Shown here one piece after another: positions 9,896-19,353 of a stretch of 64,000 nt of DNA (position 1 is the first letter of the stretch; each line of letters starts with the position of its first letter). The position numbers were made by a program, and so were the translations under genes. Source of the stretch: Oscillatoria sp. SIO1A7 (lineage in GTDB: Bacteria > Cyanobacteriota > Cyanobacteriia > Cyanobacteriales > Laspinemataceae); the NCBI GenBank assembly GCA_010672965.1, contig JAAHFN010000001.1:372359-436358 (forward strand). Reading direction: 5' to 3'. Under the pieces are notes generated by a model. The model was given only the letters and a program-made list of their open reading frames with translations, was not told the DNA's origin and ran no database searches.

Positions 9896-11254
9896 ATGTT
9901 TAACGTCAGACTACTTATTGCTGGAGCATTATTAGCTCCATTATCATTAGCGGAACCCGTTCGAGGGGAAACTGGCTTAGCGGGTCCAGGATTGCCAGCT
10001 CCAGCTCCCGGTGCATCTTGTCAGTTGAACGAAGTCTTGACTGTCCCAGAAGTCGAGGCGAACTCCCTCGCACCAGCGCCGCAAGGTCGAGACTGTTTTG
10101 AGTTAACTCAAGGACGCGATCTAGAGGATCGAGCGACTGAAGTTTTATTGGAAGCCTTAGAGATTGCCGAGAGTATCGCCGAACCGGCCAAAAAGGTTCG
10201 TTTTTTGAGCAATATTGCTGTTAAATATGCGAACCTCGGTCTAGAGTCAGAAGCTAATGCAATCTTATTGCAAGCCATAGAAGTGGCTGAGGCGATTGAA
10301 ACCCTTGGGGATAGAGGGAGCGTTTTGGCAGCGATCGCCATGTCTGCGGCCAAAAGCGGACAACCCTCGCGGGCTATGGATATATTGTCTGGAGCAATAG
10401 ATACGGCCAATGCGATCGAAGACCCGCAAGCAAAGGAGATTTTGCTAGCAGAGATTGCCCTAGGATATGCCGAACTTGAGGAATACGCAATTTCTTCAGA
10501 TCTCTTGGCCGAAGCCCGGGTCTTAGCATCGGCTCCGCCGCCCCCGCCGCCACCACCTGAAGAACCTATTTTCTTTCCTTTGGAGCCAACTCCTTGGACT
10601 GGAAGCGTGGCACTATACGGCCAACTTTTTTCCGGTCGCAAATCCGCAGGCTTTGCGACCTTGGCCACTGCCTTGGCTCGACAATGGTCAACCAATGAAA
10701 TAGATATTGGGGCGTTCGTAACCAATAGCTTTGATAATAGTCGCGTCGCCCCCGAGGACGAGAATCAATTGATAGGTCAGTTCGACGCCAATTACCGGCA
10801 CCATATTTCGGAAAGATGGCTTTATTTCGTTAATTCTCATGCGAGAAGAGACGAAGTAGAAGGTATCAATATCCGAACCAGTCTCTATACGGGACCTGGA
10901 TTAACCTTGTGGAGAAAAGGCCCCGAGCGCAGCCTGAATATGGAGTTGGGTTTTGGCATTCGCTATGAAGAAACAATCGATGACAGTGACTTCGAGTTTA
11001 CTGTTGCCCACTACAAACTCAATTACCAAAATATCTTGTTCGAGAATTTGAGGTTCGGTCAGTTGTTAGCTTTCACAATTCCTATAGAAGATTCGGATGA
11101 CTATTTTGCCGAATCTATAACTACCATAGGAGTCCCCCTGAGCGAGCGCTGGTCTTTCAACAATGGGCTGTCTTTCCGATATGACGCCCGACCAGTTTCG
11201 GGAAATCCGAATTTGCAAGTAACTGTAGATACGGGAATTAAATACGAATTTTAA
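9896..11254 (+). CDS. Exported helical-repeat protein with DUF481-type outer-membrane barrel
   Basis: A 452-residue protein with three parts. First, a signal peptide (hydrophobic residues 4-20, cleavage probably after VRGE). Then about four TPR-like helical repeats at roughly 85-205, alternating LLEALEIAESI- and FLSNIAVKYANLG-type helices. A run of eight prolines (about 213-220) leads to a DUF481-like beta-barrel of about 225 residues with alternating aromatic strands (GSVALYGQLF, LYFVNSHARRD, LNMELGFGIRYEE). The last residues GIKYEF end in Phe, as outer-membrane barrels do. The start is ATG with GATTAGGAAGC upstream. Inference: an outer-membrane protein with a periplasmic repeat domain; the function is unknown. 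The gene is monocistronic with a terminator downstream. Confidence 0.75.
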   Translation: MFNVRLLIAGALLAPLSLAEPVRGETGLAGPGLPAPAPGASCQLNEVLTVPEVEANSLAPAPQGRDCFELTQGRDLEDRATEVLLEALEIAESIAEPAKKVRFLSNIAVKYANLGLESEANAILLQAIEVAEAIETLGDRGSVLAAIAMSAAKSGQPSRAMDILSGAIDTANAIEDPQAKEILLAEIALGYAELEEYAISSDLLAEARVLASAPPPPPPPPEEPIFFPLEPTPWTGSVALYGQLFSGRKSAGFATLATALARQWSTNEIDIGAFVTNSFDNSRVAPEDENQLIGQFDANYRHHISERWLYFVNSHARRDEVEGINIRTSLYTGPGLTLWRKGPERSLNMELGFGIRYEETIDDSDFEFTVAHYKLNYQNILFENLRFGQLLAFTIPIEDSDDYFAESITTIGVPLSERWSFNNGLSFRYDARPVSGNPNLQVTVDTGIKYEF

Positions 11255-11322
11255 TCCCAATATCGCCTACTGCGTATAGCTATTTTTTTCGTAACTGTTC
11301 GAGAAAAAGAAATATCTGTTTT

Positions 11323-11363
11323 AACCCGTCTTCCTAGGCTAGTTCCTTGGAGGCGGGTTTTTT
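11323..11363 (+). terminator. Intrinsic terminator after the DUF481-type gene
   Basis: AACCCGTCTTCC pairs imperfectly with GGAGGCGGGTT, followed by TTTTT. Confidence 0.7.
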
Positions 11364-11403
11364 GCGCTATAGTTCGGCCAATAAAAATTTGGTCTCAAAT
11401 TGA

Positions 11404-11515
11404 TATAGCATTACCGACGCTCGGGCGCGGACAGGAATCAAAGTGCCAATAGCTCGAACGTGGCAAGGCTTTGGCGCTCAAGCTGACTGTCGATAGCTGA
11501 CCGCTTACTGCTATA
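11404..11515 (+). repeat. MITE-like element, TATAGCA...TACTGCTATA family (copy 2)
   Basis: Begins TATAGCATTACC and ends CCGCTTACTGCTATA. The internal CAATAGCTCGAACGTGGCAAGGCTTTGGCGCTCAAGC region matches copy 1 (in part: GGCAAG, CGCTCAAGCTGA). Confidence 0.7.
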
Positions 11516-11755
11516 ATTTCTCGATAAGCTGCAAATTGCATTGCTCAAACCCGTAGAATCTTCCCTCGCCCTTATGGGAACTTAGGACTTGATTATAAAT
11601 TAAATCTTAAGACAGCTCGGATGCCAGATTCGAGGGCGATCGCTCTCCCAAACCAAGACGGATTTTGCTTAAGGTTTTTTTTAGAAATAGACTCTAATAT
11701 ATTGATACGATGCAAGAGTGGCGCTCTTTGGCTATTGGCTGGGATCTATGGGCGA

Positions 11756-11864
11756 TATAGCATTATGTATGTTTGCTTAGAGCAACTTGAAGTTTGCCAA
11801 AGCTACGCTTCGGCAATTGCTTGTGCTTGTGCTGACCGCTGACCGCTGACCGCTTACTGCTATA
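11756..11864 (+). repeat. MITE-like element, TATAGCA...TACTGCTATA family (copy 3)
   Basis: Begins TATAGCATTATG and ends CTTACTGCTATA. The right part carries GCTGACC heptamers in tandem (about 11830-11852), as at 9376 and 18756. The remaining spacer up to hemC (11865-12061) is AT-rich and must hold the hemC promoter. Confidence 0.7.
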
Positions 11865-12061
11865 CAGTAAATATATTATGGAGTTACATATAGACAATAT
11901 ATGGTGCAATTAAACTAATAATTACGCTACATATAGAGTGCCATCTTTGACGCTCCCTTCAGTTTTTATGGTTGGCGAGAAAATTAGCAGAAAAGTCAAT
12001 TGGAGGTCTCCCTTATGCTGTAGTCTAGATCGAGTCACTGTATTTGCAAGGCGATCTGCTG

Positions 12062-13105
12062 ATGACCTCTACCGTTGCTAACCCCCCCCGCACCGTGCGT
12101 ATCGGTTCCCGCAAGAGCCAGCTCGCTATGATTCAGAGCGAATGGGTGCAAGCAGAACTCGAAAAGCGTCACCCCGAGAGAAAATTTGAAATTTATAGCA
12201 TGAGTACCAAGGGCGACAAGATTCTGGATGTCGCTCTGGCTAAAATCGGGGATAAAGCACTTTTTACCAAAGAGCTGGAAATCGGGATGCTCCAGAATGA
12301 GACTGATTTCGCAGTTCACTCTCTCAAGGATCTCCCTACGAATTTGCCAGAAAAATTGATACTGGGCTGCATTACCGAGAGGGAAGATCCCGGCGATGCC
12401 TTGGTGGTTCACGAAAAGCATGGGGACAAGCATCTGGAAGATCTGCCGGCAGGGGCGATTATTGGTACTTCTTCCCTGCGCCGTCAAGCTCAGTTGCGCC
12501 ACCATTTCCCCAATCTAGTTTTTAAGGATGTTCGAGGAAATCTCAATACGCGCCTTGACAAACTGAATGCCGGGGAATACGATGCCTTGGTGCTGGCGGT
12601 GGCTGGGTTGCACCGCTTGGGAGTGACTAACGATGCCGAAACTAAGGACAAGAAAGCGATTATCGTCAAACACAAGATTTCGCCGATTTCTCCAGAAATT
12701 TGCCTCCATGCGGTGGGTCAAGGGGCTCTGGGTATTGAATGTCGCGAGGGAGACGAGGAAATTATCAAGATTATTAAAGAACTCGAACACAAGCCCACGG
12801 CTCAGCGCTGCTATGCAGAACGGGCTTTTCTGCGTACTCTCGAAGGCGGCTGTCAAGTTCCTATTGGCGTGAATACAAAAGTAGAAGGCGATCGCCTGGA
12901 GTTGAAGGGAATTGTGGCCAGTCTAGACGGTCAGCGTTTGATTAAAGGGACGGTCGCGGGAGAAGCCAGCAATGCGGAGGCACTCGGCATCCAACTGGCA
13001 GAGCAATTGCGCAAGGAAGGGGCGCAGGAAATTTTGGATGAGATTTTGGCTGAAGTCGATCGCAGCGAAACAAAAGCTGGGTCTGAAGATAGTAGTAAGA
13101 GTTGA
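12062..13105 (+). CDS. hemC: Hydroxymethylbilane synthase (porphobilinogen deaminase)
   Basis: Joins four porphobilinogens into hydroxymethylbilane on the way to haem, chlorophyll and phycobilins, in the cytoplasm. The start chosen is ATG at 12062 (AAGG about 10 nt upstream), giving 347 residues; the upstream in-frame TTG at 12044 is less likely. Family motifs: [12 protein letters not shown] at 11-22, [14 protein letters not shown], the arginine cluster [12 protein letters not shown], and GGCQVPIGV with Cys264 as the dipyrromethane cofactor attachment site. The C-terminus has an extra acidic/Ser tail of about 20 residues ([13 protein letters not shown]). No operon partner; an M3 peptidase follows 166 bp later. 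Confidence 0.97.
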   Translation: MTSTVANPPRTVRIGSRKSQLAMIQSEWVQAELEKRHPERKFEIYSMSTKGDKILDVALAKIGDKALFTKELEIGMLQNETDFAVHSLKDLPTNLPEKLILGCITEREDPGDALVVHEKHGDKHLEDLPAGAIIGTSSLRRQAQLRHHFPNLVFKDVRGNLNTRLDKLNAGEYDALVLAVAGLHRLGVTNDAETKDKKAIIVKHKISPISPEICLHAVGQGALGIECREGDEEIIKIIKELEHKPTAQRCYAERAFLRTLEGGCQVPIGVNTKVEGDRLELKGIVASLDGQRLIKGTVAGEASNAEALGIQLAEQLRKEGAQEILDEILAEVDRSETKAGSEDSSKS

Positions 13106-13271
13106 TAGAACTCACAGGTGCAACTAGAGCAGAGGCCGCAAACCGGGGTTGGTTAAAACCGCCCGGTTTATATCCTTTGTTTCATTGGTTTCTGGCCACC
13201 AATGTAAGCCAATCCCCATTTATGCTAATATAAAATTATGAAGAAATAAAGACAATAAGGGTATTCCTACT

Positions 13272-15092
13272 TTGGTACAAACATCAGAAGCGCCGCAGCG
13301 ACTGCAGTTCGACAGTCCCCAGGAATGGGACTTATCAGATTTATACAGCGGATTCGACGATCCCCAACTAGCTGCAGACTTGGAAGCTTTGCAGCAAAAA
13401 GCCGATCGGTTTCGGGAGCAATATCGCGGTAAAGTTGCCGAACTAAATCCAGAAGCGATCGCCACTTGCTTGCAAGAGTTAGAAGCAATTGGCCAAAAAT
13501 CCGGCTACCTCTATGCTTATCCTGCCCTGGTCTTCGCTGCCGATACCCGCAATAGCGAAGCCAAGCAATTTCTGGATAAAGTGATGGAGGCGATCGCTGG
13601 CATCGAGAACCAGATTTTATTCTTCGATTTAGAACTCCAACAGCTAGACCCGGAAAAATTGGCTTCAGTGCAGGCATCCCCAGCCCTGGCTGAGTACCGC
13701 CACTACCTGCAACGCATTGCCGAGCTGCGACCCTACAAGCTCTCGGAAGAAGTAGAACAAACTCGCAACCAAGATAGTCTCACGGGTCGGCAAGCTTTCA
13801 TCCAACTGCGATCGGTTCATTTGGGCGAGCAAGAATACGAGCCGGTTATCGGGTCAGATGGCAAAACTGCCACCACCGACCCAGAGCTGAGCGCCCTGCT
13901 GTTTCGCCCCGGAGCCGAACCGCGCTTAAAAGCCTATCGCTCCGTGCGACAGGTACTCGAACGCCACAACTCTCTCTACGCCTACATTATCAATGCCATT
14001 GCCCGAGACCATCGCATCGAGAACCAAATGCGAGGCTACCAATCCACCTTGCACAAACAACTCGTAGCCGATGAAGTTTCCGAGCCCGTCTTCCGCGCCA
14101 TAATGGACGGCACTAGCAGCAGGTTTGATTTATTCCAGCGATACTACCACCTCAAAGGAAAAGCCCTAGGTCATAAAATCCGTATCTGCGACATCTACGC
14201 CCCTTGGACAAAAGAAGAAGACGAACCCCTGCCGGCGATCGATTACGCCGCTGGGGCGAACCTTCTTCTCAAAGCTCTAGAGCAATTTGACATTAACTAT
14301 GCCCGTCGTGCCGAAGAGTTCTTTCTCAAAAATTGGATAGATGCCAAAGTCCGTCCGGGCAAGCGAGGCGGAGCTTTCTGCGCTTACTCTCACGGCAAGC
14401 ATAGTTATCTATTACTCTCCTACACCGAGGACTACAGTTCCGTCTTTACCCTCGCACATGAAATGGGGCATGCCCTCCATTTTGTCTGGATCGATAAAGC
14501 GCAATCCTATTTCAATAGCAATCCGCCCCTGGTTCTGGCCGAAGTTGCTTCCACCTTCAACGAGCTGCTGCTCCTGGATTATCTACTCGAAAACGCGGCC
14601 AACAACAAAACTCTGCGCCAATCTATACTGACTCGCCAGTTAGAAGATTGGTTCAGCCTCCTTTTCCGCCAAAGCACCATTAGCCGCTTGGAGCTGGCCA
14701 TTCACGATCGCGCAGCCTCTGGCAGTTTCGATCGCGAGTTTGTCAACCAAAAATGGATGGAACTCTACCAAAACCTCTGCGGCGATGCAGTAGAACTCTT
14801 ATCAGAACACCAATACGATTGGGCGCGGATTGGCCATATTTTCTTTAAGCCTTTTTACTGCTATCAGTACGCCGCCTCTCACATTGTCAGCCTTGCCTGC
14901 TATGAGAAATACCGCCAAACTGGCAAAGACTTTATCCCCGGTTATATGGATTTGCTAGCGGCTGGCAGCAGCATCAACCAAGTAGAAGCATTGCGCCAGT
15001 ATGTTGACGTAGATCTAGAAGATACTGCAACTATTCGCAGCGCTCTCGATTATATAGAGAGGCTCCTAGACCAGTTGGAGGCGACTATTTAA
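13272..15092 (+). CDS. M3-family oligoendopeptidase (PepF/M3B type)
   Basis: A 606-residue zinc metallopeptidase that cleaves short peptides in the cytoplasm. The active-site HEMGH is at 396-400 with the downstream glutamate in NPPLVLAEVASTFNE. The N-terminal oligoendopeptidase F region (EWDLSDLYSGFDDPQL) is intact, and the length is typical. The start is taken as TTG at 13272, with AAGGG 11 nt upstream; family similarity begins within the first 20 residues and the first internal Met is too far in. A 179-residue opposite-strand open frame overlapping the 5' part is a shadow. The TTG start suggests modest expression (inference). Confidence 0.92.
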   Translation: MVQTSEAPQRLQFDSPQEWDLSDLYSGFDDPQLAADLEALQQKADRFREQYRGKVAELNPEAIATCLQELEAIGQKSGYLYAYPALVFAADTRNSEAKQFLDKVMEAIAGIENQILFFDLELQQLDPEKLASVQASPALAEYRHYLQRIAELRPYKLSEEVEQTRNQDSLTGRQAFIQLRSVHLGEQEYEPVIGSDGKTATTDPELSALLFRPGAEPRLKAYRSVRQVLERHNSLYAYIINAIARDHRIENQMRGYQSTLHKQLVADEVSEPVFRAIMDGTSSRFDLFQRYYHLKGKALGHKIRICDIYAPWTKEEDEPLPAIDYAAGANLLLKALEQFDINYARRAEEFFLKNWIDAKVRPGKRGGAFCAYSHGKHSYLLLSYTEDYSSVFTLAHEMGHALHFVWIDKAQSYFNSNPPLVLAEVASTFNELLLLDYLLENAANNKTLRQSILTRQLEDWFSLLFRQSTISRLELAIHDRAASGSFDREFVNQKWMELYQNLCGDAVELLSEHQYDWARIGHIFFKPFYCYQYAASHIVSLACYEKYRQTGKDFIPGYMDLLAAGSSINQVEALRQYVDVDLEDTATIRSALDYIERLLDQLEATI

Positions 15093-15132
15093 TAGGAATA
15101 GAGAGCATCTTTTTAGGCATTTGGCATCCTAC

Positions 15133-15284
15133 TATAGCGGTTCTCAAATAAGTGTAATAAACGATCCAGTTGGGAAATGTAGGGGCGACAGCATCCCCAC
15201 TCTGGATCTCTGTTGTAAAACGGGGATTCTCATATTGGGATGCGCGGGCCCCAGGCACCTCACATCAATTTGAGAACCGCTATA
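15133..15284 (+). repeat. MITE-like element, TATAGCGNTTCTCAAAT family (copy 2)
   Basis: A 152-bp element with ends TATAGCGGTTCTCAAAT and ATTTGAGAACCGCTATA, a perfect 17-bp inverted repeat. The interior is closest to copy 1, including CACTCTGGATCTC and ATATTGGGATGCGCGGGCC. Confidence 0.9.
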
Positions 15285-15367
15285 GCCCTATAAAAATCTT
15301 AAATTGAGGGCAACAATTTTAATCTGAACTAGCACCAGACTGCAAATATAGAGTTAGCTTCTAGTCC

Positions 15368-15518
15368 TATAGCGTTTCTCAAATAAGTGTAATAAACGAT
15401 AGGACCCTAGAAACGTAGGGGCGACAGCATCCCCAAGACCATCTTTGCTGTATAACAGTAATTTCCCTAGTGGGATGCTTCGCCCCAGAAACCTTACATC
15501 AATTTGAGAACCGCTATA
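15368..15518 (+). repeat. MITE-like element, TATAGCGNTTCTCAAAT family (copy 3)
   Basis: A 151-bp element lying 83 bp from copy 2 in the same orientation. The left half matches copy 1 almost exactly (GGACCCTAGAAACGTAGGGG); the right half is more diverged. The rest of 15519-15787 is AT-rich and holds a (TATC)n/(TATG)n microsatellite near 15703-15724. Confidence 0.88.
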
Positions 15519-15787
15519 GCAAAGCAAACCGGGTTTTCGCTCGAATCTATGCGTATAGCATTAAGCTGTCGCGCATTTAAATTAAATTGGGTTTGGCTAT
15601 AAACTCTATTATATTCCAAAAGTATAGACGGACTTCTGGGAAGCCCGTTCTAAGGAATATTCTGATTTTCATTGTATTTAAAACAAATTGTTGAACCGAT
15701 ATCTATCTATCTATATGTATGTATGTAGAGTTATCTCTGCCTCAGCGCCTCCTACATATAGTTAACCTGAGTAAGTCTTGCTTATTT

Positions 15788-16870
15788 CTAAGCCTTTTTT
15801 AGTTTGCGCCTAACGGATAGCGTCCCGCCCACAGCCATCAAACCTAATACTGCCGAGGGTTCGGGTACTCTTTCAACCGGATCTTCATTGGGGTCTCCCT
15901 GAATATCGACTTGGTAGTTATAGCTTGCAGGGGATACGGCTTCCGCCAGAATCAGCCCATCATTATTAGTAGAGTAGAGGTTAGAAATGATTTCAGTTTT
16001 GCCATCGTAGGCCACCTTGAGCAAGCCGCTTAGCTGAATTTCTGGTGGTAACAGAGACAAATCCGCTTCCCCCGTCCCATTACAGCTCGTTTCCAGACAG
16101 TAAGCTTGCAACCACCTGGAGAGGGAATCTGGGATAGACTTTTCAAGATCGTTGGCTATGCCGACTTTGATAACGCCATCGTCATCTTGGTTGACGTAGG
16201 AAACCGTACCCCCCGTACCCGCTATAAAATCTAATTGAAACAAGTGTTCTTTTAGTTGCGTCTTGGCTGCCTCGTCCAAACCATTAGCATCGGTGACTGC
16301 CTCGAAGTTTAAATCCGATAAGATAGCTGCTTGTCTCTGAGCCATAAAGCTCGATGAATCATCGTACAAGGGGTCGAAAAAGCCGGTATCGAAGGGGCTG
16401 CTATGCGGATCGTAGATGTTAGCTAAGACTGCCTGGACGGCACTTTCTCCATACAAGTCGGCAGAAGTCACGCTACTAATGGTAATTTCTTTGCCGTTGT
16501 TGAGGATGCCGCTTAAGCTGGTGGAACCTCTATCGAGGAACATAACCTCGTATGTGCTTTTAATATCGTTTAGGTCTTGTTGGTCGCCGCCGTAGTTTAT
16601 ATATTCATTTACCAAGCTAGATAGACTTTGGTGCAAAGACTCTTCATAAGGAGCCATCAGCTTGACGTTCCCACCCGGATTGCAGGTGGCGGCTGTTTCG
16701 CAGCTTCCTTGTAAAATCTCCTCCAAAGTCGCTCCCCCGGTGAGGGCATAGTCTGCCTGTCTGCCCGTAATGGTAGGGCTAGTTAAAGATCCTGCTAAGG
16801 CTGGAGCAGTAGCGCTAAGGCAAGCTAGAACCGACGCTCCTATAAAAATATGCCGAAAAGTTTTGAACAT
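15788..16870 (-). CDS. PEP-CTERM sorting-domain exported protein
   Basis: A 360-residue protein with a signal peptide (hydrophobic 8-26, cleavage near ALAG) and a C-terminal PEP-CTERM tail: VPEPSAVLG, a hydrophobic stretch, then the basic end RRKLKKA. By family it is exported and processed by an exosortase, ending up at the surface or in the extracellular matrix. The central 300 residues are acidic and Ser/Thr/Gly-rich with two Cys pairs (CETAATC, CLETSC), and I do not recognise a domain there. The start is ATG with GGAG nine bases upstream. No exosortase gene is nearby; an HpsJ gene, another component linked to exopolysaccharide or exosortase systems, follows on the same strand side about 0.9 kb away. 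Confidence 0.82.
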   Translation of the reverse strand: MFKTFRHIFIGASVLACLSATAPALAGSLTSPTITGRQADYALTGGATLEEILQGSCETAATCNPGGNVKLMAPYEESLHQSLSSLVNEYINYGGDQQDLNDIKSTYEVMFLDRGSTSLSGILNNGKEITISSVTSADLYGESAVQAVLANIYDPHSSPFDTGFFDPLYDDSSSFMAQRQAAILSDLNFEAVTDANGLDEAAKTQLKEHLFQLDFIAGTGGTVSYVNQDDDGVIKVGIANDLEKSIPDSLSRWLQAYCLETSCNGTGEADLSLLPPEIQLSGLLKVAYDGKTEIISNLYSTNNDGLILAEAVSPASYNYQVDIQGDPNEDPVERVPEPSAVLGLMAVGGTLSVRRKLKKA

Positions 16871-17440
16871 ATTGGGTACTCCACAAATAATGCTTTAGGG
16901 TCGCGTTCCTATCTTGGGTTGCCAGGACTTTCTGTCGATCGCCTCTTACAACCGATAAGACTGACGAGAACGATGAGTTTGCCCTTTTCCGCTTGTTGTG
17001 ATATACCACCCTGAAAAAATTTTGTTAAAACTGTCTTGCTATATTTCTATTTTTGCATAAGATAGCCAAGTAGTCTTGACAATCTCTCTACCAAAAGGCT
17101 TCTATTACATTATTGAATGCTTTTTAGAGTAGCGTCATCGGTAATTTTCCCTATTTTTTTACTGCCTGGGCCTTTGCAGCAACCGATAAAGTAAATTTGA
17201 CTACCATAAGGCTCTTTTTATTTGCTAACAAAACTGTTTTATGGCCCGCTATTTTTGCCAAAATACCGAGCTATATCGACTGCATTCTATTTGTCGATAT
17301 GTAATTACACAGAAGCAGCGCTGCTATGGGCTACAGTTCTTGAGAGCCATAGGAAATTAATCTCTTACACATTTAACTTGCCTAATAAACTTAGAATCCA
17401 TTAAAGACTGTAATTATTGTCATATCTAAGTTTTGGCTAA
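16871..17440. other. AT-rich spacer upstream of the PEP-CTERM gene
   Basis: About 570 bp with no recognisable gene, presumably holding the promoter of the leftward PEP-CTERM gene. Two short open frames here show no codon bias or family signature. Confidence 0.5.
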
Positions 17441-17469
17441 TTGCTAGCGAGCGAGATTATATGCAATAA

Positions 17470-17573
17470 AAAATGGGGAATGGGGAATTGGGGAATGGGG
17501 AATGGGGGAATTGGGGAATTGGGAATGGGGGAATTGGGAATTGCGAATTGGGAACTGCAAATTGGGAAGGGAG
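17470..17573 (+). repeat. G-rich minisatellite (GGGGAAT/GGGGAATT)n
   Basis: About 100 bp of tandem TGGGGAAT-type units grading into GGGAATTG units, strongly purine-biased on the + strand. The same word recurs at 20035-20062. Only the G-rich arm is present here, without a complementary arm. Confidence 0.85.
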
Positions 17574-17584
17574 AACCTACTGAC

Positions 17585-17738
17585 TATAGCGTTTTTCAAT
17601 ATACTAAGCGTGAGGTTGTCTGGGGGATGCAATATCCCAATACAGAGATTCCGGTTCTAGAGCGGAGATATGTGCTGGGATGCGCTTCGCCCCTACGACC
17701 CCAAGGCGATCGTTCATTACACTTATTTGAGAATATAT
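17585..17738 (-). repeat. MITE-like element, TATAGCGNTTCTCAAAT family (copy 4, inverted and diverged)
   Basis: Read on the - strand it shows ATTCTCAAATAAGTGTAATGAACGATC (key words TCTCAAATAAGTGTAAT and GTAGGGGCGAAGCGCATCCC) and ends GCTATA. The order matches the other copies, but with many substitutions, so it is an older insertion. Confidence 0.75.
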
Positions 17739-17810
17739 TAGAGTCCAGAGTGCTAAGTCCTAGCAGGGAGGCGACCTGCGTCCCTGCTAGGTTTGAAGCG
17801 AGAGACGATC

Positions 17811-18575
17811 TTAGGGACGAGGCTTTTGGCGGCGGCTCATGCTTTTTAAACCAGTCCAGCCAATGGTAATGTAGCAACTTGCCAACAGCAAGCTAGTGAG
17901 CCCGACCCGAATGCTAGACTTCAAGGTGCCAGTTTTGGAACGTTTTTCGGACTCTTGCCTCTGTTCCTCAATGCGTTTTTTAGCGCGATCGCGAAGAGCG
18001 TTAATTTGCTGCTGTAGGGCTTCGGGGTCGTCCTTAAATTCCTGGAGGCGTTCTAGCTGTTCGGGAGTAAATTGATCGGTGCTGATAAATGATTCTAGAC
18101 TTTGGCGGTCTCCGAGTATAGCCTTAAATTGTGTTTCCTGTTCTTGCAAGCGAATTTCAAGCTGCTGCTCTGCTTGCTCTGCCACGGTCTTGAAACCAGC
18201 GATCGCCTGCTTGTTGGCAGCCAAAGCATTGCTGATATGCAGGGGAACCAACAATAGGAAAATAAACCCCAAACCGCTAGAGATTAAAAAGATCCACAAA
18301 TTTAAGTCTTGGATTTTCTTGCGCTCGATTCGGGTATTGCCAGAGATATTTTCAAAGGCATAACCACTGAAAACTAAGGCCATACCCAGCATGGGAACAA
18401 TGCCGCGCTGAACTAAATTAGTAGTCAAGTCCAGACGCCAGCGCGGATCCCCCAGCTCTAGAGGAATGGGCAGCAAGGCTAAGTCAAGTAGAGAGACCAA
18501 AATTAAAACCGTCCCGGTCAGCTTGACAAACCGGGCTGCTTGTAGAGAAAGTTGACTGCTATTCGTGGCTTTCAT
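17811..18575 (-). CDS. HpsJ family protein
   Basis: A 254-residue membrane protein. Its segments are: helix 1 (about 18-38, LTGTVLILVSLLDLALLP), helix 2 (about 56-72), helix 3 (about 92-112, IFLISSGLGFIFLLLVPLH), a long charged coiled coil (about 115-215, rich in Gln/Glu/Arg) and a last helix (about 224-244). This arrangement and the ISNALAANKQAI segment before the coil match the HpsJ family of hormogonium polysaccharide secretion and cyanoexosortase-associated loci. It is likely in the cytoplasmic membrane. It lies upstream, on the same strand, of the PEP-CTERM gene, but about 0.9 kb of repeats separates them, so a shared operon is unlikely. Confidence 0.75.
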   Translation of the reverse strand: MKATNSSQLSLQAARFVKLTGTVLILVSLLDLALLPIPLELGDPRWRLDLTTNLVQRGIVPMLGMALVFSGYAFENISGNTRIERKKIQDLNLWIFLISSGLGFIFLLLVPLHISNALAANKQAIAGFKTVAEQAEQQLEIRLQEQETQFKAILGDRQSLESFISTDQFTPEQLERLQEFKDDPEALQQQINALRDRAKKRIEEQRQESEKRSKTGTLKSSIRVGLTSLLLASCYITIGWTGLKSMSRRQKPRP

Positions 18576-19353
18576 AAGAAATTTACACCGAAGGCTTTGT
18601 CCTTTAAGGTCAGATTAATTGATGTTGGGGCGAGGATATTGAGAAGACAGCTTGAGAAGACAGCCGGGGAAGAATGACTTGGGTTTTGCACTACGCATAT
18701 TTGGTTAGGATAGTTCTTCGCAAAAGCTAGGAACGGGAACGCTTGTGCTCTCCTGCTGACCGCTGACCGCTGACAGCTTACTGCTATATTTTGCTGCGAT
18801 CGCGCTTTCTATGCTTTTGACACCTCGCGCTTGCTTTCGACTTGCTTTCCAAGAAAGTAACGAGGCCGCCATAATGCTGTAAGGTCCGAGTTTAGCCTAT
18901 TATGTCTTGGCCTATTATGCCTTAGCTTTTATGCCTTGGCTTTTATGTCTTGCTCTCTTAGGTACAAGAGAGCAAAGGACGATCGTTGGATAGGACTGGA
19001 GTTGCGATCGCCCCAATCGCAACTCTTTACCAAAACTTTACACAAAAAACCTGGTTTAAGGGGGATTTTGGACCTATTTCCCATTGACGCTGCCTTTGAC
19101 CTCGGCTAATATAAGAGTATAAATAGGCGCTCTATGGCTTCAATGCTCTGGGCTCCTACTCTAATTGTTGGGATAAAAATCTCTCGATAACTCCCTAGGG
19201 CAATGCTTTCAGGCTATATAAACGGGTTTTCCAGCCCTCCTCATAGTCTTTGCAAGTCCAAGACCATTGACCGAGAGCGACCTAGACTCGCTCTCGGCCA
19301 ACGGCCAGAAGCTCCGCTGTTAAGTTTAATATTTTAGGGATTTATCGCAATAT
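18576..19353. other. Repeat-bearing spacer between HpsJ and the secreted-protein gene
   Basis: Holds a degenerate TACTGCTATA-family element (about 18681-18787) with GCTGACC heptamers, a 14-15-bp tandem repeat of the form CTTTTATGCCTTGG, four units (about 18895-18952), a TATAAGAGTATAAATAGG AT-rich block near 19111, and a 10-bp perfect hairpin CCGAGAGCGA/TCGCTCTCGG (19271-19297) in the likely leader of the next gene. No coding sequence was seen. Confidence 0.6.
18681..18787 (+). repeat. MITE-like element, TACTGCTATA family (copy 4, degenerate)
   Basis: The left end has decayed, but TTGGTTAGGATAG, GAACGGGAACGCTTGTGCT and the end GCTTACTGCTATA align with the other copies. It contains three GCTGACC/GCTGACA heptamers. 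Confidence 0.6.

Noticed and set aside
10108..10725. Opposite-strand open frame of 205 codons with poly-Gly
   Set aside because: It is antisense to the Pro-run and helical repeats of the DUF481-type gene; the glycine run is the reverse of the proline codons, and there is no ribosome site or family pattern.
11821..11870. GCTGACC heptamers considered as a regulator-binding iteron array
   Set aside because: The same heptamers occur at the end of several MITE-like copies and near 9376, far from any replication gene, so a repeat-expansion origin is simpler.
13267..13677. Two leftward open frames at the start of the M3 peptidase gene
   Set aside because: They lie wholly within the peptidase coding region on the other strand and show no recognisable motif.
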